A stretch of 64,000 bases of DNA from positions 434,001 through 498,000 of the forward strand of contig JAMWFC010000085.1 in NCBI GenBank assembly GCA_027475525.1. Direction: 5' to 3'. Origin of the DNA: Macrolepiota albuminosa. Lineage: Eukaryota; Basidiomycota; Agaricomycetes; Agaricales; Agaricaceae. The notes beneath the pieces were generated by a model that was given only the letters and a program-made list of their open reading frames with translations, was not told the DNA's origin and did no database searches. The translations under genes were made by a program, and so were the position numbers. Shown piece after piece: positions 17,101-26,473 of the stretch. Each line of letters begins with the position of its first letter. The first letter of the stretch is position 1.

Positions 17101-17729
17101 GACCCACGCGCGGGTGTTCTGAAGCAATCAAATGCTTGGAGACGCACTGCAAGCTGTTGAAAGGGAGCACGAGCAAGGAGGTGCTTGAGGTGTTCTATCA
17201 GGAGGTTGGCATCCGGCTTATAGCGTAAGTTATCGTATTCTTGAAGGAGAGGAAAGTTCCTCATGTGCTACTGATTGCTTCAGAGTTCTGCAGAAACACA
17301 TAAAGCGCCAAATCATATCGCTAAATGGCGGATTCCGTGTAATTGCAGATTTGAATACCTATTATACATTCATTTCATCTCTGAAGGTTCGCAGGATACA
17401 ATGTCAACTATTTGTTAACTCTACAAAATCTCGTCAGGTTGCGTCAATTGTATCGGATTTCTCCCACTTGAAGATGCTGGGTCATGTTTACGTCGTCGAG
17501 GACGCTAAGGATCTCGCGCAGATAGTTCGTGACGTCACGCGGTATGGTGGTGCTTACAGACCCGAGGTGCGCTGCTTTTCCTTCTGCAATGTTCTGTGAT
17601 AGATGTTGACGACGTTGACAGGACATCTACGAGTTCATTCAGCGGCGGTCGGACTGGAAGAAAATTGAGAAGACAGTAGATAAGACGATGTATAATCTGA
17701 GTTTCAAGGAGGACTGTGTTGTCTGTTGA
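14198..17729 (+). CDS. RCY1: Recyclin-1 (Rcy1)-like F-box and Sec10-type protein
   Basis: About 12 exons, the first 14198-15123 and the last about 17622-17729. The product is roughly 950-980 aa. The N-terminus has an F-box at residues about 30-75 (LIGRLPADLHQLILSFLPIP, then FWDTRW). The rest matches the exocyst Sec10-like helical layout of fungal recyclins: stretches MDEYLDEEIESVKHVLSTI, FTSVLLLPVTIVPRTVGAVS, FAGYPGHYGHRVRDTIEELF, GGLNAGTEVLMNQ, LTGPREYYPD and VLQKHIKRQI. The protein ends in CVVC followed by the stop, a CAAX prenylation box of the kind that anchors yeast Rcy1 to membranes. By family it acts with Skp1 in endosome-to-plasma-membrane recycling. An acidic, Gly/Ser-rich insert lies around 16030-16250. 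All joins keep the frame, so I see no damage. Confidence 0.88.
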
Positions 17730-17800
17730 TCTGGCTGAGAGTTTGAGTCCGACCAGCGCATTTCCCTATCAGTATTGTGAGCGTACGATTATTTGCAAGT

Positions 17801-17882
17801 GGCGCTGTAGTGTAGCGGTTATCACTCGAGATTCTGATTAGTTCTCATTTCTCGAAACCCAGGTTCGATTCCTGGCAGTGCC
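17801..17882 (+). tRNA. tRNA-Gln (anticodon CUG) with an 11-nt intron
   Basis: Acceptor GGCGCTG (17801-17807) pairs with CAGTGCC (17876-17882), with one G-U pair. The A box TAGTGTAGCGG and B box GGTTCGATTCC are present. The anticodon stem CGAGA (17827-17831) pairs with TCTCG (17850-17854). The loop reads TTCTGA, placing the anticodon CTG at 17834-17836. An 11-nt intron (about 17838-17848) sits directly after position 37, the canonical site. The T stem is CCAGG/CCTGG. It lies 71 bases downstream of the recyclin stop. Confidence 0.93.
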
Positions 17883-17905
17883 TTAGCCCGTTATAATTCG
17901 GACCC

Positions 17906-17910
17906 TTTTT
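17906..17910 (+). terminator. Pol III terminator of the tRNA gene
   Basis: A run of five T residues lies 23 bases after the tRNA end, the usual RNA polymerase III stop signal. Confidence 0.7.
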
Positions 17911-18157
17911 CGTGAACGGGCTACGTACGTCGTTATAGGAGCCGTGGAATGAGATAATGTGAACTATACGAAGATTTGAGGCCCTCGTTGAACCGGATCC
18001 AGGCATTCCTGCAGCTACTTTCTGCCACGTCCCGAGTTTTGGTAAGGAATACATAAAAAACGCCTTAAAGCACATGAGCTTGAAGATCTGAGAGGTTGTT
18101 GCCCTTTCTGCTCGCACATAACATTTCCCCTAAGACATGGTGAAATTTTTGTCAACA

Positions 18158-19290
18158 TTAAAGGTGAAATAGCTCTGAAGTATCTAATGCTCGCTCGCTG
18201 AAAACATGTTCCGGCAGTCTCTCCCAGCCATTTAGTTCTTTTGCTTGTAAAAACCCAATGGTTTTCCGTGTCCTCCTCATACTGTCGGCCTCATTATTCA
18301 GAGGTATCGCTCTAAATAACCAGTCGACTTCTTGGGTCAAAGGCTGCTGCCAGAGATGACAGGAGAGACGAGGGTTGGATGAATCTTTGAGTTCTGCGCT
18401 TTGTCGAGTCATTTCACTCGGCGCACCAGGAAGTTCTGAAGGAACGTTGATTTTGTCCATACAAGAAATAGGAGATGATGGCCACAGGATCGTCTTCGCC
18501 AATGGACTGGAGTTAGGTGATCCCTCAGCACCCTCAATGCACAAATTCCGGATGGTCGGGCGAACAATTACCGCAGTTGTTTCATTAGTTGACGATTGAT
18601 TGTATCGTGGTGCAGGCCTCCGGGGACCCGAAGCTTGATCAGAGAAAAACTTGGTGCTCGGCAAAGTATCTTGTGTCCACAAGTAGCGAATTGCCATCCC
18701 AGTTGGGCCTGACAATGATAAACTAGCTTCCTTGCTCTCGCATATAACGGTTGGCCGAGGCTGCAATGAATATGGTGTATGATCATCTCGTCGTGCGGCT
18801 GCATGTACAGTGATCGACTCCGTGCCACAACTATTAATGTGCGTCTCAGGTGCCGACATTCCAACCTTCTGTACGATTTCCGTTGAAATGTTCATCAAGT
18901 CGTGTCTTTCACTTTGCTTTTGAGTTGTTGTCATGTTTTCTCGTGCTCGTTTTGCTGGAGGATACTCGACATTGTCTACAAGAGGACGCTTCAAGGTGAA
19001 TGCACCAATCTCTAAACCTGACACCAAGATTTCCGAGGACTGTTGCGGGAAAATCCTCGAGTCTGGCGTTTGGCAAGGATCGATGAATGTAACTGGGCGC
19101 CTCCTTCCATCCTCACTCTGCTGTATAGAAATGCTGTTTGGACGTTACGATCAATTTTATTACAAAGAGCAATTTTTGGCGCCCACCAATGTCTACGCTC
19201 TGCCTTGAGTTCATTGTCTGACTTGCGTGGTGGGTCTGGATTGTTATCAACAAACCGAGTCATCTGTAGTGGCGTTGGCGTTGGCGTCAT
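18158..19290 (-). CDS. Uncharacterised protein, exon structure partly resolved
   Basis: The main block (about 19125 down to 18158) is an open frame of over 300 codons. It starts near RRPVTFIDPCQTPDSRIFP and includes a basic stretch (YPPAKRARENM). It is Ser/Pro/Thr-rich and ends with LPEHVFSERALDTSELFHL. No domain is recognised. Upstream, an ATG at 19290 opens a second block containing ERRHWWAPKIALCNKIDR, which probably forms exon 1. A GT-AG join between the blocks that keeps the frame was not found, so the 5' structure is open. The protein may be a low-complexity nuclear protein. That is inference from composition only. Confidence 0.5.
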
Positions 19291-20980
19291 AGTCTCTAGA
19301 AGGAGTGTCAAGGAGATGGGTTGGTGGCGTCATTTTGGAATCGCGCTGAGCTTTTTAACGTCCGTGAACATTGTCCTGAAGGAGAAGAAGGCTGTGCCCA
19401 ACAATACACAGGTGTTTGTCATTACCATCAATTATTCCAGAGTAAGACATCCCTTGTATTCATTTTATGCCTGGAACAATTGATTGTTAGATTTTCCGCA
19501 TAAATGATGGACACAAAAGGACATTGACAAATAACATAACCTATGTTTCAAGTGTATTTGAATAACTTGCCGTCGTTTATGGAGGTACCAACATCAATTT
19601 ACCCCTGATTTGATGGTTGCACACCTTTCCTATCCTGGTGATCGAAAGTACTTCTTTGCGCATGCCTTTCATTCTCATTGCACAGAAAAATAGACCTGAG
19701 TATGGCAACCTGGGGGCTCGGTACATTCCGGGTTCAAATCTGTAAATTGCCGAGCCCTGCATTTATGACTGGTCCTTGTCAGTCTCCTTTGGGCTACCGT
19801 ACCTATTGTTAGATCTGGTGCCACCACGGACACTCACTGTGTCAGGCCAAGCACTGTCACTTTTTCCTTTCTCCCTTTTCACAATGTGAAAAACGGCCTC
19901 ATTGTTCGTACCTTTACATACATAATTGGATTTCTTGTAGAGGCATGACGACGCAACCATAGATAACGCAAGTTTAAAAGATGGAATAACTGATATTATA
20001 TTAGGTTCACAAGTCGAAAGACATTATTAATTAATTGCAAGTAAAATGAAATAGTAAGCGTACATGAAATCTGATGAATATGAGGACAGAAATCCAGGGA
20101 AAAGGGCCTTGATCTATAAATAGATCTCAGAATTCTTTAACCCATGGTCCAAAACCAATAAAAGAAGTTGGAGAATCAACAATGCTGCTTATAGAGAAAC
20201 ATAACTTTCTCTTTCTTCAAATGGCACTAATATATTTCTTTCAGTTTGTTCTTTATGTCAGGCTCTGCTGATGGCAGGGGCTTGCAAATTCTTACTAGGC
20301 AGACTCAATGTCTTCAATAGACTGTTCTCAAACCTATAGAGCTTATGTATGAAGTTCAGAGTTGTTGAAAGAGGTAGAATAACTCCAGGAGGCTGATACA
20401 ATTGGCCTCAGGTGCTGGGAAATAAATGCAGAGGATCTTGGAGTAGTACAGGCCCAGTGTCACAGCCAATTCCATTCCCTAGTAGTTCCTGTCCAACTTC
20501 CAACTGCTTGCTCATACATAGCCTTGTCAGCATATTCCTATATGCTTTGGTTGTTCTTCTAGTTACATATTTCTCCCTATCTTTCTCCTTTATTTATCAT
20601 AGACTCCTACATTTATCAGACTTTTTCCCTATTAATTTCACCCTTATTATAATTCTCCTTTACTAGTTTACTATAAAAACCCCATGGATTCATTAATAAC
20701 TTCAGGCAATCAACACAGTTGCCATTTCTTATGCACTTGTTCTCTCAAGTCTTAGTTATTCTTGTGAATTCTTGAATGGGTCCTTGACACCCAGAGAAGG
20801 CTGAACAAAGTTAATGAAATGAAATGAAGCTAAGAGAAAGCTAGAAAAGATCTTGAAGAAAACTTGTAGTGGACTTCAAGAAATTTAAGAGCAGACATAG
20901 AATTAATAAGGAAAAAAAGTGATATTGGATTAAAACAGGCTAGACAACAGAAACAGATGATCAATTTACAGGCAATCAGG
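19291..20980. other. A/T-rich stretch at the left edge of the transposon island
   Basis: No coding frame with a recognisable domain is seen. Pyrimidine- and A/T-rich tracts increase towards the LTR relics that follow. Short frames (19577-19762, 20412-20666) look like chance. Confidence 0.5.
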
Positions 20981-21042
20981 GCAGTATGTAGGCAATATCA
21001 AGACTACTGTAACAAATTACTATTTACTAGTTAATTATTACA

Positions 21043-21196
21043 TAAAATAGAGCAGAGCCTGAGGGCTGGATGAGTCAGATCTGGAACATCAGAGTGATTG
21101 AGCTCATGCAGTGTATTGTTAAAATAGAGCAGAGCCTGAGGGCTGGATGAGTCAGATCTGGAACATCAGAGTGATTGAGCTCATGCAGTGTATTGT
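21043..21196 (+). repeat. 77-bp tandem duplication
   Basis: Two identical 77-bp units, 21043-21119 and 21120-21196, beginning TAAAATAGAGCAGAG. One of twelve duplications in the window with exactly this period. Confidence 0.95.
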
Positions 21197-21262
21197 GCAA
21201 GTGTCAGAATAGCACTAAAATAGGCATTGGCTCAAGGTGATGGAATACTGATAGCAGGTGAC

Positions 21263-21729
21263 TATCAGAGGACTCCTCATTTCTTCCTTCCTTCACTCCT
21301 TATTTCTTCTGCTCTCCTTTCATTCATTCTCTTATTTCTTCTGACATTATTTTTTTACTATCTCTATTCTTTCAACACTACCTGTTAGTACTATTCTCAG
21401 CCCTTGAGGTGCTCTGGTTCTTTAGCTACCATTCAGACAAGTGTGGGCCCCTCAGCACCACTTCCAGACTGCTTACATAAGCCAGAGTTTGCCAGAGTTT
21501 GCCCCTTATTCAGACAAGTGTGGGCCCCTCAGCACCACTTCCAGACTGCTTACATAAGCCAGAGTTTGCCAGAGTTTGCCCCTTATCTGTGCAATTATTT
21601 GTGTAGGCAATTTTTGAGTTTTTAAGGTTTTGTTGTACTGTACAGTTGTTTCCCATGCTTCAGAGGCCCCAGAAGCATCCAACCTGGCATAGGAAATCCC
21701 TAGACTTGTTCTCTTTGGATCTCCCTCTG
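21263..21729 (+). repeat. LTR of decayed family B, first of two adjacent copies
   Basis: Starts TATCAGAGGACTCC (the second copy has TGTCAGGGGACTCC) and ends CTTTGGATCTCCCTCTG, directly abutting the second LTR. It is homologous to the reverse complement of 48105-48508. Without the internal 77-bp duplication it would be about 390 bp. Confidence 0.7.
21431..21584 (+). repeat. 77-bp tandem duplication
   Basis: Identical units 21431-21507 and 21508-21584, beginning ATTCAGACAAGTGTGGGCC, inside the first family B LTR. The second LTR and the copy near 48300 carry this segment once. Confidence 0.95.
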
Positions 21730-22200
21730 TGTCAGGGGACTCCTCATTTCTTCCTTTTCTCACTCCTTATCTCTTCACTCTCCCTTCATTCATTCTTTTA
21801 TTTCTTCTGACATTATTTCCTCATTTCTTCCTTTTCTCACTCCTTATCTCTTCACTCTCCCTTCATTCATTCTTTTATTTCTTCTGACATTATTCCATTT
21901 TACTGTTTCTATTTTTTCAACACTATCTGTTAGTACTACTCTCAGCCCTTGAGGTGCTCTGGTTCTTTAGCTACCATTCAGACAAGTGTGGGCCCCTCAG
22001 CACTGCTTCCAGACTGCTTATATAAGCCAGAGTTTGCCAGAGTTTGCTCCTTATTTGTGCAATTGTTTGTGTAGGCAATTATTGAGTTTTTAAGGTTTTG
22101 TTGTACTGTACAGTTGTTTCCCATGCTTCAGAGGCCCCAGAAGCATCCAACCTGGCATAGGGAATCCCTAGACTTGTTCTCTTTGGATCTCCCTCTGCCA
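21730..22200 (+). repeat. LTR of decayed family B, second adjacent copy
   Basis: Starts TGTCAGGGGACTCC and ends GATCTCCCTCTGCCA, with TG...CA termini. Without its 77-bp duplication it is about 394 bp. The following sequence (22260-22340) matches the leader and gag-start region of family B near 48000 on the other strand. Confidence 0.75.
21741..21894 (+). repeat. 77-bp tandem duplication
   Basis: Identical pyrimidine-rich units 21741-21817 and 21818-21894, beginning TCCTCATTTCTTCC, inside the second family B LTR. Confidence 0.95.
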
Positions 22201-22811
22201 GGTAAGTAGCTATCATGATATTGTCAGTATATATTCTAATACACTTTGGATCTCCCTCTGCCAGCTGTATGACTGAGCCACAGCCTCTAGAGGTTGCCTT
22301 TACAATGACAGCATTAATAGCAAGTAGTGAAATGCTGAAGGTTGGTGTCAGAGCTGATAGAGCATGGCACTGAATGTTGAGTATTGGATCTGATCAGGCA
22401 GTGGCATTTCAGAGAAACTCAGCAGATGTCAGGTCTGATTAGATAGCAGCAAACTATTGAGGCCAGCTTATGCTGGGATCAGTGGTCAGTTGTGTAGATA
22501 AAACAGAGTCTTGGTCCTTAGTGACTCCATATAATGTGGTCAACTGATAAATATATTACTTGTAAATATAACAGAGTTTTAGTCTACCAGATAAGTAAGT
22601 ACCTATGAGTACAGTGAAATGTAGATAAGCTCACCCTCAGTGACTCTATATAATGTGGTCAACTAAAGGTGGTGGGTTTTCTATTTTAGATATATAAAAA
22701 AATATTAAGGTCTGCTTATAAAGAATAGCAAATATGTAATGTTATTGTTGGTATATAGCACAATTGAAGAAACAGAGAGAGATTCTTAAACAGAGAGAGA
22801 TTCCTAGATAG
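22201..22811 (+). pseudogene. Leader and gag-start relic of family B retrotransposon
   Basis: The segment around 22260-22320 (GAGCCACAGCCTCTAGAGGTTGCC) matches the reverse complement near 48010-48040, which reads TEPQPLEVAL in one frame. The rest is A/T-rich with no open frame. The outer Ty3/gypsy element begins just after it. Confidence 0.55.
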
Positions 22812-22816
22812 AAAAG

Positions 22817-23068
22817 TGTAACAGGGGGACCTCTTTGAGGTCCCTATTCATTATTTTACTACACCCGCACCCTTAGGGGTGCGGGCAGCATATTGTATTA
22901 GCGGAAATAATTACAGTAGTAATTATTTCCTCAATTAATTTACTGTTAAATTATACTGTATTTACTTGTATTTGGGTAGATACTTTTTTACTTACACTAC
23001 GTACAGAGAAATCTACCGATTTGGCAGATTCTGTGTCTTGTGTGAGTAAGCCAGTAATTTCTCTTACA
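22817..23068 (+). repeat. 5' LTR of the outer element
   Basis: 252 bp, TGTAACAGGGGG to TCTCTTACA. It contains three consecutive perfect hairpins (22826-22844, 22864-22885 and 22903-22930). It differs from the 3' LTR at CTACGTACAG versus CTACATACAG. Confidence 0.95.
22826..22930 (+). repeat. Three perfect inverted repeats in the outer LTR
   Basis: GGGACCTC-TTT-GAGGTCCC (8-bp stem, 22826-22844). CCCGCACCC/GGGTGCGGG (9-bp stem, 4-nt loop, 22864-22885). GGAAATAATTAC/GTAATTATTTCC (12-bp stem, AGTA loop, 22903-22930). All three recur in the 3' LTR. Confidence 0.9.
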
Positions 23069-23123
23069 CTTTTTTGAATCGTCAAATGACGATAATCTGT
23101 ACGCAAACATTCAAAAACTATAC

Positions 23124-23146
23124 ATTCTAGAACTTAGTTCTAGAAT
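23124..23146 (+). repeat. Perfect hairpin in the outer element leader
   Basis: ATTCTAGAAC-TTA-GTTCTAGAAT gives a 10-bp perfect stem between the 5' LTR and gag. No conventional TGG-initial tRNA primer-binding site follows the LTR. Confidence 0.85.
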
Positions 23147-23203
23147 CTCAATTGACAGTAACATCAACCATCAAGCTTCTTGAGTGCCGAACGCAAGCCG
23201 GGA

Positions 23204-26200
23204 ATGGAGCACGAACCTCTGCCACCAGAACGGAACGACAATGTCGCCCCGGTGCAAAAGGACGAGAATGCCACACCAGTGGCAGCGCATACTCGAGATC
23301 AGCAGGTGGCAAGTTGGGAGGAGGCTGAGGTCGAGCTGACCCCAGCCCGAACCGATATGCTGGGGAGTTTGCTTATGACAGAGCAGAGACGTCCAATCCA
23401 GCGTAGAGTTAGAAGAGAGGTTGGGGTGGCTAGTGAGTCACCGCCGATCATACAGGTACCTCAAAGGGCACCGGTGCTATTCTCGGGATTAAGGACGTCG
23501 GGCGTGGGTGTGGCCACGCATGAGGAAAAAAGACCATCTCCGTTTAGGGCAGGGGCTCCTGGGACGGCAGGAGAGGCTTGGACAAGTTCGGAAGGTAGAC
23601 GAGAGGAATTCTCCCAGGAGACACCATGGAGAAATATACCAGAATCGACACCATTGAGTCGACGACCTGGAGGGCAGCGGCCAGTAGCACCGGTGCAGAC
23701 TGCGGGGACAAAAAGACATCAGCCCACAGTGGTTGATGATACGTCTGATGAAGACAAGAATGGACGCTATGAAGCGACCCTCGACGTTCAAGTAGCTATG
23801 CTTTGGGCAAGGTTCCCAGAGATAAGTAAGTTGTCGACGAGGGCTAGGTTGAAGTTGTATGTGAACAAGCACATGCAGTTGATAGAGGCTAGAGGTGATG
23901 CGCTCCCTGAGGTGGGAACAGATGAGTACATTTCGGCCTATATGCAGATTCTGGACCTGGAAGCTCAAAGCTACCTCGACCGTAAAAGGCGCCGAGGGTC
24001 TGCTGCGTCCACCCCAGCGGATGTGGAGCTAATCCCTACGATTCCTGCAGGGAGAGGGAGTTCACCTCACATTGAGGAGGCTTTTAGCAACATATTTGCT
24101 CCACAACAGGCGGGGGAGACTCTGGAGCAATACCAGACGCGAGTAGCAGCTGGGCAGAGGCAGCAGCAGTTTGTAGGATACCGACCTACAGCTATGTCCG
24201 TGGCCGAGACGGTGACTTCCAGACCGGCTACACATGTACTGTTGGAAACAGTACCGGAGGAAGTGTTGTCACCTCAGGTAAAACGAGAAGCGGAGGAACC
24301 AGTGGTGCCGGCTAGGGTACCACTTGCCGACACGTTTCAGGACCGAGTCGCATTCCAAAGAATGCGGATCCAGGATTTACGGGGGCAAGGCTACTTTCGT
24401 ATTGATGATCAGGGAATTAGTTTCAATGGGCCCCAACCCATTGATGAAATGAGGCGAGAATTTGTGGAACGTGCGCAGAACAGTCGTCGAAATAAGCACG
24501 GGAGCGATATCAGCAGTCGAGAGGAGCCACGGGGGTTGGGGCCGGATAGACGGAATGGAGGGCAGGGCCCTCGGGACGACAGATCTCACGGCCCCAGAGG
24601 ACCGATGACTCGGTCTGTGCGAGCCTTCTCAACGTTCGTCCCCGCTGAGAGATGCAACAAGACACCTGGGATGAATGAGGCCACCAGAGCCTACACTGAT
24701 AGCATGCATCGACGACTGGTGAGCATAATCGATGACGCGGTTGGGATTGCATTGCAATTACCCGAAGGGATCAAACCACGGAGGGCTGATCCAAAGCATA
24801 TTCTGCCCTATAAGGGGGGAACAAAGTTCAGCGAGCTGGAGGATTGGACAATGGATGTATGCTACCATCTGGCAGCATGCCTGTACGGTGGAGATCGTAT
24901 GGACAAGGAGCGAGTGTTTGTGCTGCCCAAGTTTTTGGAAGGTCCGGCAAAGAGGTGGTTTTGTCATCACGTCCTTCACCATAATCGGGCGAGGCAGCAC
25001 TGGACGTTCAAAGATGTGATCCTTGAACTGTACAATCGATTTGTAAGTGCATCCACAATGCAGGATGCACGAGAGGCGTTTTACTCGGCAGTGTACACCG
25101 AGGCCCTCGGAGTACAAGGGTTCTATGATACCCTTGTTGACCATGCTCAAAATATGGCCATTTATCCCGACGCATGGACTGTGTGCGAGACCTTTCTTAA
25201 GGGCATACCTGCTGAGATGAGGCGAGTGCTAATCCGGGATGACGGATTATCTCCAGAAATAAATGAAGTTGAGGAATTCGTAGCGCATGCCATACGTTAC
25301 GAACAGGCGTTGAAGACGGCACGCCACTTTGATCTGCATAGCTCGCGAGTAAAAGCTGTGGGGCCAATGGAGGCATGCCAGTCACGAATGATCGGCACGT
25401 TCCTGGTCAGGAAAGCGGACATGGAACGTAACCAAAACCCTAGGTTCGTATTGAGACGAACGTTGTCGAGGCCTCATCGACCTAAGCCGATTGAGCCAAA
25501 ACTTGTGGCTGAAGAGCATGGTCACAATCCGCCAAAACCTGAGGCCAATCGTGACCTGCATAAAGAGCGGGGAACAGGCCCGGGTGGGATGGGTGAAAAA
25601 CGCATAGTAACATGCTATGCGTGCAGTGAGAAAGGACATTTCGCGAGCACTTGCCCTAGAAGGGGGCAAATAGCGGGTAAACCACGAGCGTATGTACACG
25701 CCGTGCACACTGAAGCAGAGGAATCTGCGAATGACGCAGATGAGGAACCGGACGTGGAGGAGGAGGATGAGAGCTCCCAGTCTGGCGATGAGGGTCCAGC
25801 TGATGACGAGGTAGAGACAGTGATGATCGATGGGGATGAGTATGTGGAAGTGGATGTGTACGACTCGGAGCTCTATGCTAGTTCTGCAGAACAAGATTTC
25901 TTGATGGCGTTAACGGACTTTCCTGAGGATGAGGAAAGCATGCAGTTGGGCGTGGGTCGAGTGAAGGTTCACAAAGTGAAACTTAGGAAGGCAGCACGCA
26001 AGTTGATCCGGCCGCAACTGCGATGTGAGGATAAGGAATGTTTGGCTACCTACGTCAAGGTGGGAGGTCACAAAGCATGGACGTTGTGGGATTCGGGAAG
26101 TACAACTACAGGAGTAACGCCCCAGTTCTGTCAGGTCCATGACTTGGCGGTGCATCAGTTGGAGCGGCCCATAACTCTGCAGCTTGGTACTGTAGGCAGT

Positions 26201-26473
26201 CGCGCTGCAGTACAGTTTGGAGCAAACCTCGAGCTATCTGTCCCGGGGTCAACAAGTGTTGAATACGTGGACGTGGCGAACTTTGACCGGTACGACATGA
26301 TTGTCGGGACGCCGTACATGCGCAAGCACCAGGTGGTACTTGACTTCTGCAATAACAAAGTTATTGTAGCTGGCACTGAAATCCTGGCAGTGCGGGTCGC
26401 AGTGGAAGAAGCTGGAGAGAGAGTTCGTCGCCACCGCGCGACGGAGAGGAAGCGAGCGGTGGGCACCAATTGA
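23204..26473 (+). CDS. Gag and aspartic protease of the outer element
   Basis: Long open frame; the ATG at 23204 is the first after an in-frame TTG at 23180. The N-terminal half is low-complexity and charged. The capsid-like domain is around codons 520-700 (LEDWTMDVCYHLAACLYGGD, FLEGPAKRWF). A zinc knuckle CYACSEKGHFASTC (C-x2-C-x4-H-x4-C) lies at 25613-25654. An acidic linker follows, then a retropepsin-like protease with LWDSGSTTTGVTP (active Asp near 26090) and YDMIVGTPYM. The frame ends at TGA 26471-26473. The sequence after that stop stays open in the same frame up to the 77-bp duplication at 26579, so gag-pro-pol may originally have been one frame. Acts in cytoplasmic particle assembly and polyprotein processing. 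Confidence 0.9.
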   Translation: MEHEPLPPERNDNVAPVQKDENATPVAAHTRDQQVASWEEAEVELTPARTDMLGSLLMTEQRRPIQRRVRREVGVASESPPIIQVPQRAPVLFSGLRTSGVGVATHEEKRPSPFRAGAPGTAGEAWTSSEGRREEFSQETPWRNIPESTPLSRRPGGQRPVAPVQTAGTKRHQPTVVDDTSDEDKNGRYEATLDVQVAMLWARFPEISKLSTRARLKLYVNKHMQLIEARGDALPEVGTDEYISAYMQILDLEAQSYLDRKRRRGSAASTPADVELIPTIPAGRGSSPHIEEAFSNIFAPQQAGETLEQYQTRVAAGQRQQQFVGYRPTAMSVAETVTSRPATHVLLETVPEEVLSPQVKREAEEPVVPARVPLADTFQDRVAFQRMRIQDLRGQGYFRIDDQGISFNGPQPIDEMRREFVERAQNSRRNKHGSDISSREEPRGLGPDRRNGGQGPRDDRSHGPRGPMTRSVRAFSTFVPAERCNKTPGMNEATRAYTDSMHRRLVSIIDDAVGIALQLPEGIKPRRADPKHILPYKGGTKFSELEDWTMDVCYHLAACLYGGDRMDKERVFVLPKFLEGPAKRWFCHHVLHHNRARQHWTFKDVILELYNRFVSASTMQDAREAFYSAVYTEALGVQGFYDTLVDHAQNMAIYPDAWTVCETFLKGIPAEMRRVLIRDDGLSPEINEVEEFVAHAIRYEQALKTARHFDLHSSRVKAVGPMEACQSRMIGTFLVRKADMERNQNPRFVLRRTLSRPHRPKPIEPKLVAEEHGHNPPKPEANRDLHKERGTGPGGMGEKRIVTCYACSEKGHFASTCPRRGQIAGKPRAYVHAVHTEAEESANDADEEPDVEEEDESSQSGDEGPADDEVETVMIDGDEYVEVDVYDSELYASSAEQDFLMALTDFPEDEESMQLGVGRVKVHKVKLRKAARKLIRPQLRCEDKECLATYVKVGGHKAWTLWDSGSTTTGVTPQFCQVHDLAVHQLERPITLQLGTVGSRAAVQFGANLELSVPGSTSVEYVDVANFDRYDMIVGTPYMRKHQVVLDFCNNKVIVAGTEILAVRVAVEEAGERVRRHRATERKRAVGTN

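Noticed and set aside
23489..25894. Long minus-strand frames opposite gag of the outer element (for example 25382-25894)
   Set aside because: They are shadows of the strongly supported gag-pro frame and show no domain or splice structure of their own.
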